Shown one piece after another: positions 57,719-64,000 of a DNA stretch of 64,000 nucleotides. The notes below the pieces were generated by a model. That model did not search any database. It was not told where the DNA came from and saw only the letters and a program-made list of their open reading frames with translations. Source of the DNA: Thiobacillus denitrificans DSM 12475 (GTDB taxonomy: Bacteria; Pseudomonadota; Gammaproteobacteria; Burkholderiales; Thiobacillaceae). Each line of letters starts with the position of its first letter. Positions within the stretch are counted from its first letter, which is position 1. The stretch is from positions 328,251 through 392,250 of the forward strand of contig NZ_AQWL01000004.1 in the NCBI RefSeq assembly GCF_000376425.1, in the 5' to 3' direction. Position numbers and translations under genes: made by a program.

Positions 57719-58663
57719 CTAGAACAATTCCTTGCTCAGCGAACGCTTCAGGCTGGCCAGAAAAGAAGTACGCGGCGGCGCCATCGCGCTGCGGTCCATC
57801 AGTACTTTCTGCAGGCTGAATACGCTTTGCGGGCGTTCCATGTAGTTGAGCCTGAGGCAATGATCGATGGTTTCCAGCAACTGGTCGGAATAGGCGCCGC
57901 GCCAGTTCGTCGTCGCCGGCACCAGCTTGTCGTTCAGCAGGCGCGCGTCCGCCGCCTGTGGCGGATAGCCCGCCAGGCAGGCATACAGGCTGGCGCCCAC
58001 GCTGTAGACGTCGGTCCACGGCCCCAGCCGTTCGCGGTTGTGATACTGCTCGGGCGCAGCGAAACCGGGCGTATACATCGGCTGCAGCTTGCTTTCTTCC
58101 TGGGTCAGCGTCTGCCGTGCCGCACCGAAATCGATCAGTACCGGCGAGCCGTCGAGGCGGACATACAGATTGGACGGCTTGATGTCGAGATGCAGCAGCT
58201 TGTGCGTGTGCACCTCGCGCAGGCCGTTCAGCAATTGGGCGAACACGCGCCGGATGAAGCTTTCGCGGATGCTGCCGCGATTGGCCTGGATGTGCTGCTG
58301 CAGCGTTTTGCCGCGCTCGAAGCGCATCACCATGTAGACGGTTTCGTTGGCGCGGAAAAAGTTGGTCACGCGGATGACGTTGGGATGATCGATGCGTGCC
58401 AGCGCCCGGCCCTCCTCGAAAAAACACTTCATGCCGTGGCGGAAGATGTTGCTGTTTTCGGACGAATTGGCCTGCACGATGACTGAACCTTCGGTACGCA
58501 GCACCAGCGCGCCCGGCAGGTATTCCTTGATCGCCACCGACTGGTTGGCGTCGTCGCGCGCCAGGTACACCATGCTGAAGCCGCCGCCGCCGATCTTGCG
58601 CACGATGGTGTATTCGTTCAGCCGGTAACCATTGGGCAGCGCTTGATTGGGTTGAGTCGCCAT
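57719..58663 (-). CDS. Serine/threonine protein kinase (Hanks type)
   Basis: A 314-residue soluble kinase. The Gly-rich loop is IGGGGFSMVYLA and the ATP Lys is in VAIKEYLP. The catalytic loop is LLHLDIKPSNLYV, the metal site is LIDFGAAR and the P+1 region is YTPGFAAPEQ. HLD replaces the usual HRD, so it is a non-RD kinase, probably not switched by activation-loop phosphorylation in the usual way. There is no sensor or membrane domain. The ATG at 58663 starts directly at the kinase fold. Its TAG stop lies in the target duplication of the inserted element. Confidence 0.93.
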   Translation of the reverse strand: MATQPNQALPNGYRLNEYTIVRKIGGGGFSMVYLARDDANQSVAIKEYLPGALVLRTEGSVIVQANSSENSNIFRHGMKCFFEEGRALARIDHPNVIRVTNFFRANETVYMVMRFERGKTLQQHIQANRGSIRESFIRRVFAQLLNGLREVHTHKLLHLDIKPSNLYVRLDGSPVLIDFGAARQTLTQEESKLQPMYTPGFAAPEQYHNRERLGPWTDVYSVGASLYACLAGYPPQAADARLLNDKLVPATTNWRGAYSDQLLETIDHCLRLNYMERPQSVFSLQKVLMDRSAMAPPRTSFLASLKRSLSKELF

Positions 58664-58765
58664 AGTCGAACGTCTATTATCTTTGCCTGTTAACCGGCCA
58701 TGCCACAAAAATCCATCCCGGCTCCGCGCCGGTAATCGTTCCATAACCCACACGTCAGGCCATCC

Positions 58766-59632
58766 ATGACCGCCAGCATGACCGGGTTTGCCGCCCACAG
58801 CCTCACCCTCGACCATGCCAGCGTCGGCATCGATCTACGCAGCGTCAATCAACGCTTTCTCGAACTGCACTTCCGCCTGGCCGATGAGTTCCGCTCGCTG
58901 GAGCCGCAACTGCGCGACCTGATCAATCGTCGTCTCGCGCGCGGCAAGGTGGAGTGCCGCGTCAGCCTGAACCTGTTGCCTGCTGCTACGCTAGATAACG
59001 GCCTGAATCCAGCCATTCTTGAGCGTCTTTCGCATTGGCAGGCCGACGTGCTGCAGCGTCTGCCGAACAGCGCGCCCCTCTCCGTCAACGAGATCCTGCG
59101 CTGGCCCGGCGCGGTGCAAACCGCCACGCTGTCGCAAGACGCACTGAACGAAGCCACCCTGGAAGGCATGCAGGCGGCGCTGGACGAACTGATCGAGAGC
59201 CGCCAGCGCGAAGGCGGCAAGCTGAAACGGCACATTCTCGACCGGCTCGACGCCGCCGAAGCGCAGGTGGCCGGCTTGCAGCCCCTGCTGCCGGCGCTGG
59301 CCGCGGCGCAGCGCGACAAGCTGGCGGAACGCCTGCGCGATGCGCTGGGCGAAACGGGGCACGAACGGCTGGCGCAGGAAGTCGCGCTGGCGGCGCAAAA
59401 AGCCGATGTCGACGAAGAGCTTTCCCGCCTCGCCACCCATTTTTCCGAGGTCCGCCGCGTGCTCGATCAGGCCGGCGCCATCGGCAAACGGCTGGATTTT
59501 CTGATGCAGGAACTGCACCGCGAAGCCAACACCCTGGGCTCCAAGTCGGTGGCAGTGGAGACTTCGCGCGTCTCGCTCGAGCTCAAGGTGCTGATCGAAC
59601 AGATGCGCGAACAGGTGCAGAATATCGAATGA
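58766..59632 (+). CDS. yicC: YicC-family endoribonuclease
   Basis: A 288-residue YicC protein, a family shown in E. coli to be an endoribonuclease acting on small RNAs. The N-terminus MTASMTGFAAHS and the C-terminal MQELHREANTLGSKSVAVE are family signatures. The middle is helical and Arg-rich. It is divergent from the kinase gene and lies upstream of gmk, as in many proteobacteria. Confidence 0.94.
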   Translation: MTASMTGFAAHSLTLDHASVGIDLRSVNQRFLELHFRLADEFRSLEPQLRDLINRRLARGKVECRVSLNLLPAATLDNGLNPAILERLSHWQADVLQRLPNSAPLSVNEILRWPGAVQTATLSQDALNEATLEGMQAALDELIESRQREGGKLKRHILDRLDAAEAQVAGLQPLLPALAAAQRDKLAERLRDALGETGHERLAQEVALAAQKADVDEELSRLATHFSEVRRVLDQAGAIGKRLDFLMQELHREANTLGSKSVAVETSRVSLELKVLIEQMREQVQNIE

Positions 59633-59638
59633 CATTTA

Positions 59639-59683
59639 TCCGCGAAGGACGCGACGAAAACCATCAGGAAGCGCCTTCGCGGA
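59639..59683. repeat. REP-like palindrome, copy 3
   Basis: TCCGCGAAGG at 59639-59648 pairs perfectly with CCTTCGCGGA at 59674-59683. It begins six bases after the yicC stop codon and its left arm continues as ACGCGA, as in copy 1. A T-rich tract follows at 59690-59696, so it may terminate yicC transcription. Confidence 0.65.
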
Positions 59684-59696
59684 CAGGCTTTTTTGA

Positions 59697-60350
<654 letters not shown>

Positions 60351-60380
60351 ACCCGCACCGCCTGAAGCAGGAGTATCCCT

Positions 60381-60584
60381 ATGGCCCGCATCACCGTTGA
60401 TGACTGCATCGACATGTTTCCCAACCGTTTCGAACTGACGCTCGCCGTGACCTATCGCGCACGCCAGCTGGCGCAGGGTTCGCAGTCCATGGTCGAATCG
60501 AAGGACAAACCCATCGTCACCGCGCTGCGCGAGATTGCGGCCGGCAAAGTCGGACGTGAAATCCTCAACCGGGGCCGCGCCTGA
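60381..60584 (+). CDS. rpoZ: RNA polymerase omega subunit
   Basis: A 67-residue omega subunit. [25 protein letters not shown] and [16 protein letters not shown] are the conserved omega blocks. Omega helps assemble RNA polymerase and contributes to ppGpp binding, which fits its position directly before spoT. Confidence 0.97.
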   Translation: MARITVDDCIDMFPNRFELTLAVTYRARQLAQGSQSMVESKDKPIVTALREIAAGKVGREILNRGRA

Positions 60585-60630
60585 GCATCCGCTCACTCAT
60601 CAACTGGCGCACGCAAACCGTGCGCCGGCG

Positions 60631-62775
60631 ATGATGCGCGAATTTGAATCGCTGCGTCCGGCCCTGGTTTATCTGCCGCCGGACGAAATCGGCACCATCG
60701 AACAAGCCTACGAATTCAGCCGTAACGCCCACGAAGGCCAGTTCCGCAAAAGCGGCGAGCCCTATATCTCCCACCCGCTGGCGGTTGCCGGCATCCTGGC
60801 TGGCTGGCATCTCGACGCGCAGACCCTGGCCGCCGCGCTGCTGCATGACGTGGTGGAAGACACCCCGGCCACCGCGAGCGAAATCGAGACGCGCTTCGGC
60901 AAGGCGGTCGCGCTGCTGGTGGAAGGCGTCTCCAAGCTCGACAAACTGGCGTTTGCATCCGAGCAGCAGGCGCAGGCGGAGAATTTCCGCAAAATGCTGC
61001 TGGCGATGGCGCAGGACGTGCGGGTCATTCTGGTCAAACTGGCCGACCGCCTGCACAACATGCATACCATGGGTGCGATGCCGGCCGAAAAACGCCGCCG
61101 TATCGCCGCCGAAACGCTGGATATTTACGCGCCGATCGCCAACCGCCTGGGCTTGCATTCGGTATACCAGGAACTGGAAGATCTCGGTTTCCGCTACAGT
61201 CATCCCAACCGCTATCAGGTACTGTCGAAAGCAGTCAAGGCGGCACGCGGCAACCGCCGCGAACTGGTCGACAAGGTCAAGATTGCGCTGCAGGAAAAAC
61301 TCGAACAATGCAAGGTCGAGGCCGCCATCAGCGGGCGCGAGAAACACCTCTACAGCATCTATCGCAAGATGCAGGAAAAAAACCTGGCGTTCTCCGAAGT
61401 GTTCGACATCTACGGCTTTCGCGTGGTGGTACGCGACCAGCCCTCCTGCTACCTTGCGCTCGGCGCACTGCACGCGCTGTACAAACCCATCCCCGGCAAG
61501 TTCAAGGATTACATCGCGATACCCAAGGCCAACGGCTACCAGTCGCTGCATTCCATTCTGTTCGGCCCCAACGGCACCCCGATCGAAATCCAGATCCGCA
61601 CGTCCGACATGAACCGCCTGGCCGAGTCGGGCGTCGCTTCTCACTGGATGTACAAATCCGCCGATACCGCACTGAACGACGTGCAGACACGCACCCACCG
61701 CTGGCTGCAATCGCTGCTCGATATCCAGGCGGACCACGGCGACTCGCCCGAATTCCTGGAGCACATCAAGGTCGACCTGTTCCCGGATGAGGTCTACGTA
61801 TTCACTCCCAAGGGCAGGATCATGGCATTGCCGCGCGGCGCCACGGCGGTGGATTTTGCGTTTGCCGTGCACACCGACGTCGGCCGCCACTGCGTGGCGG
61901 TGAAGATCAATTACGAACTGATGCCCCTGCGCACCCAGCTTCGAAACGGCGACCACGTCGAAATTCTCACCGCTGCCAACGCCAGCCCCAATGCCGCCTG
62001 GCTGAATTTCGTTGTCACCGGCAAGGCGCGTTCGCACGTCCGCAATTACCTGCGCAATACGCGGATAGAAGAGGCGGCGGCACTGGGCGAACGTCTGCTC
62101 AACAATGCGCTCGCCGCACTCAATCCCGAAGCGGCCGTACCCGACTTCGCCGTATGGGAACGGCTGGTAAAAGACTATGGCCTGCAAACCCGGCAGGAAT
62201 TGCTGGCGGGAATCGGTTTGGGTCGCAAGCTACCGCTGGTGGTGGCGCATCAGCTATTGCACGTGCAGGGCGAGAAAACCGGCGAGCCGGCGCACCCCCA
62301 CGCCATCAGCATCCGCGGCACCGAAGGCATCGCGGTCGAACTGGCGCAATGCTGCCATCCGATTCCCGGCGACCCGATTCTCGGCTTCATCCACAAGGAT
62401 CGCGGACTCATCATCCATACCCACGACTGCCCTTCGATCCGCGCTTTCCGCACCGACCCCGACAAATGGCTGGATGTGGAATGGGAAGCCGAACCGGGGC
62501 ACATGTTCGACGTCTCGATCAAGGTCGTCGTCGGCAACCAGCGCGGCGTGCTGGCCAAGGTCGCGGCCGCGATCGCCGAGCACGGTTCCAACATCGGCAA
62601 CGTCTCGATGGAAGAGGAAGACGGTAGTCCCTACACCGTGCTGTTCTTCACCGTGCAGGTGGAAAATCGCATGCACCTTGCACGCGTCATGCGCGGCCTG
62701 CGCGCGTTGCCCGACGTGGTGCGGATTTTCCGCATCAAGGGGAAAAAGGACGGTCGTGCCGCCCCTCCTCAATAA
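60631..62775 (+). CDS. spoT: Bifunctional (p)ppGpp synthetase/hydrolase
   Basis: A 714-residue RelA/SpoT homologue. The HD hydrolase domain is intact (HDVVEDT, and later LADRLHNM). The synthetase domain has [25 protein letters not shown] and [11 protein letters not shown] ([25 protein letters not shown]), a zinc-finger-like Cys-Cys-His segment ([11 protein letters not shown]) and ACT domains follow. Both active sites appear competent. The start is either 60631 or the adjacent ATG at 60634. In-frame codons further upstream overlap rpoZ. Confidence 0.96.
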   Translation: MMREFESLRPALVYLPPDEIGTIEQAYEFSRNAHEGQFRKSGEPYISHPLAVAGILAGWHLDAQTLAAALLHDVVEDTPATASEIETRFGKAVALLVEGVSKLDKLAFASEQQAQAENFRKMLLAMAQDVRVILVKLADRLHNMHTMGAMPAEKRRRIAAETLDIYAPIANRLGLHSVYQELEDLGFRYSHPNRYQVLSKAVKAARGNRRELVDKVKIALQEKLEQCKVEAAISGREKHLYSIYRKMQEKNLAFSEVFDIYGFRVVVRDQPSCYLALGALHALYKPIPGKFKDYIAIPKANGYQSLHSILFGPNGTPIEIQIRTSDMNRLAESGVASHWMYKSADTALNDVQTRTHRWLQSLLDIQADHGDSPEFLEHIKVDLFPDEVYVFTPKGRIMALPRGATAVDFAFAVHTDVGRHCVAVKINYELMPLRTQLRNGDHVEILTAANASPNAAWLNFVVTGKARSHVRNYLRNTRIEEAAALGERLLNNALAALNPEAAVPDFAVWERLVKDYGLQTRQELLAGIGLGRKLPLVVAHQLLHVQGEKTGEPAHPHAISIRGTEGIAVELAQCCHPIPGDPILGFIHKDRGLIIHTHDCPSIRAFRTDPDKWLDVEWEAEPGHMFDVSIKVVVGNQRGVLAKVAAAIAEHGSNIGNVSMEEEDGSPYTVLFFTVQVENRMHLARVMRGLRALPDVVRIFRIKGKKDGRAAPPQ

Positions 62776-62809
62776 GCCCATCTCAACCACTGGCACCAGG
62801 AAACCCAGC

Positions 62810-63190
62810 ATGAACAAAAGCATCATCCAGACCGCCGACGCACCTGCCGCGATCGGCACCTATTCGCAGGCCGTACGGGTCGGCCATACCGTGTACCTGT
62901 CCGGCCAGATCGGCCTCTCCCCCGCCTCCATGCAGTTGGCGGACGGCATCGAGCCGCAGATTCATCAGGTGTTCATGAATCTGGCTGCCGTGGCCGCGGC
63001 GGCGGGCGGCTCGCTGGCGGATGTGGTGAAGCTGAACGTATTCCTGACCGACCTCGGCCACTTCCCCAAGGTCAACGAAATCATGGCAGGCTATTTCAGC
63101 CAGCCCTACCCGGCACGTGCCGCGGTGGGGGTGGCCGCGCTGCCGCGCGGCGCACTGGTCGAGGCTGACGCGGTCATGGTGACCGGATAA
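62810..63190 (+). CDS. ridA: RidA family 2-iminobutanoate/2-iminopropanoate deaminase
   Basis: A 126-residue RidA protein, which hydrolyses reactive enamine/imine intermediates of PLP enzymes. [29 protein letters not shown] and [16 protein letters not shown], with the substrate-binding Arg, are typical. The gene starts 34 bases after spoT, in the usual spoT-ridA-recG order. Confidence 0.95.
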   Translation: MNKSIIQTADAPAAIGTYSQAVRVGHTVYLSGQIGLSPASMQLADGIEPQIHQVFMNLAAVAAAAGGSLADVVKLNVFLTDLGHFPKVNEIMAGYFSQPYPARAAVGVAALPRGALVEADAVMVTG

Positions 63191-63199
63191 ATTGCCGCC

Positions 63200-64000
63200 T
63201 TGAAAGCGGCTTCGCCGTTTTCCTTTCCCGTCAGTCCTGCGCTCGCCGCCAAACTCGCCAAGCTGGGTCTCGCCCGCGATGCCGACCTGGTGCTGCATCT
63301 GCCGTTGCGCTGGGAGGACGAAACCCGCGTGACGCCGATCCGCGACCTGTTGCCGGGGCAGACGGCGCAGGTGCAAGCGGTGGTACGCGAAGCCAGGGTC
63401 GCCTACCGCCCGCGCCGTATGCTGACCGTGTCGGTGGCAGACACCGCCGGCGACGTGCTCGGCATCCGCTTCCTCAATTTCTATCCGAGCCACCTCAAGC
63501 TGTTCCAGCCGGGTGAAAGCTTCCGCTTCATCGGCGAAGTGCGTGGCGGTTTTCTCGGTCTGGAAATGGTGCACCCGCGCTTCGCCAGGGCCGGCGACGA
63601 CACGCCGCTGCCGGACCAGCTGACGCCGGTGTATCCGACCACCGCCGGGCTCGGCCAGGCCACGCTGCGCAAGCTGGTCGAGCGCGCATTAAGCGCGCCG
63701 ATTGCCGATACCCTTCCCGCCGAGTGGCTGGCCGCGCTGAATCTGCCCGGGCTGGAAACCAGCATCCGCCTGCTGCACCAGCCTCCACTCGAATGCGCAT
63801 TGAACGAACTCGAATCGCGTCGCCATCCCGCGTGGCAGCGGCTGGCCTTCGACGAACTGCTGGCGCAACAGCTCTCGCTGGCCAGTGCGCGCCGGCAACG
63901 GCAGTCACGCCCGGCCCAGCCGTTGCCGGGACGGCAACGGCTGACCGCCGGCTTCATCGGCACGCTGCCGTTCGCGCTGACGGCGGCGCAGGCACGCGCC
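63200..64000 (+). CDS. recG: ATP-dependent DNA helicase RecG, N-terminal part (runs off the window)
   Basis: The frame is open from the ridA stop codon to the end of the window with no ATG near its beginning. A TTG at 63200 is the likely start, 267 codons before the edge. The N-terminal RecG wedge region is recognisable: AAKLAKLGLARDADLVLHLPLRWED near the start, FLNFYPSHLKLFQPGESFRFIGEV in the OB fold, VYPTTAGLGQATLRKLVERAL, and the approach to helicase motif I (LPFALTAAQARA) at the very edge. RecG rescues stalled replication forks. The gene is incomplete only because the window ends. Confidence 0.9.
   Translation, partial: MKAASPFSFPVSPALAAKLAKLGLARDADLVLHLPLRWEDETRVTPIRDLLPGQTAQVQAVVREARVAYRPRRMLTVSVADTAGDVLGIRFLNFYPSHLKLFQPGESFRFIGEVRGGFLGLEMVHPRFARAGDDTPLPDQLTPVYPTTAGLGQATLRKLVERALSAPIADTLPAEWLAALNLPGLETSIRLLHQPPLECALNELESRRHPAWQRLAFDELLAQQLSLASARRQRQSRPAQPLPGRQRLTAGFIGTLPFALTAAQARA

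Overview
This is a GC-rich chromosomal window, most likely from a betaproteobacterium. The gene order kinase/PP2C - rph - rdgB - hemW on one side and yicC - gmk - rpoZ - spoT - ridA - recG on the other is typical of that class. A PEP-CTERM protein, a DsrC-like protein and bacterial sucrose synthesis through sucrose-phosphate synthase hint at the Nitrosomonadales/Thiobacillus neighbourhood. That last placement is inference. No tRNA, rRNA or CRISPR array was seen.

Layout. 1-4.4 kb: pirin, an FMN reductase, a PEP-CTERM protein and a secreted subtilase. 4.8-20.5 kb: an iron-acquisition island transcribed leftward. It holds a disrupted hemP, a small unknown gene, a peroxiredoxin remnant, a TonB receptor and five genes in exactly the order of the vibrioferrin pvsABCDE operon (ATP-grasp ligase, NIS synthetase, MFS exporter, NIS synthetase, PLP decarboxylase). 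An SbnG-like aldolase/citrate-synthase candidate, a second TonB receptor and a PepSY membrane protein follow. Two Fur-box-like sites precede the two receptor units. Degraded IS481-family copies in inverted orientation bracket the island.

20.5-30.8 kb: acs, glnE, a cation P-type ATPase with a coupled universal stress protein, a double-thioredoxin periplasmic protein and a MarR regulator. 30.8-43.6 kb: a leftward sucrose operon (fructokinase, sucrose-phosphate synthase, sucrose synthase, MscS channel) diverges from a rightward Mrp Na+/H+ antiporter operon. Together these look like an osmotic and salt-adaptation block.

43.6-53.9 kb: an OmpA-like lipoprotein, NfeD with its SPFH partner, a Bax-inhibitor-1 protein, TatD, a metallo-beta-lactamase-fold lipoprotein, an ICMT-like methyltransferase, FolE, a dienelactone-hydrolase-like protein, an S4/pseudouridine-synthase-like protein lacking the usual catalytic Asp, a DsrC-like protein, and a Yip1 protein divergent from a MarR regulator. 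53.9-64 kb: core housekeeping genes, ending in the start of recG.

The most notable points are the siderophore island with its citrate-synthase candidate and IS bracket, the amber-interrupted hemP, a 160-bp MITE-like element inserted exactly at the stop codon of a Ser/Thr kinase, a terminator hairpin inside the first codons of tatD, and a small family of palindromic repeats at gene ends.
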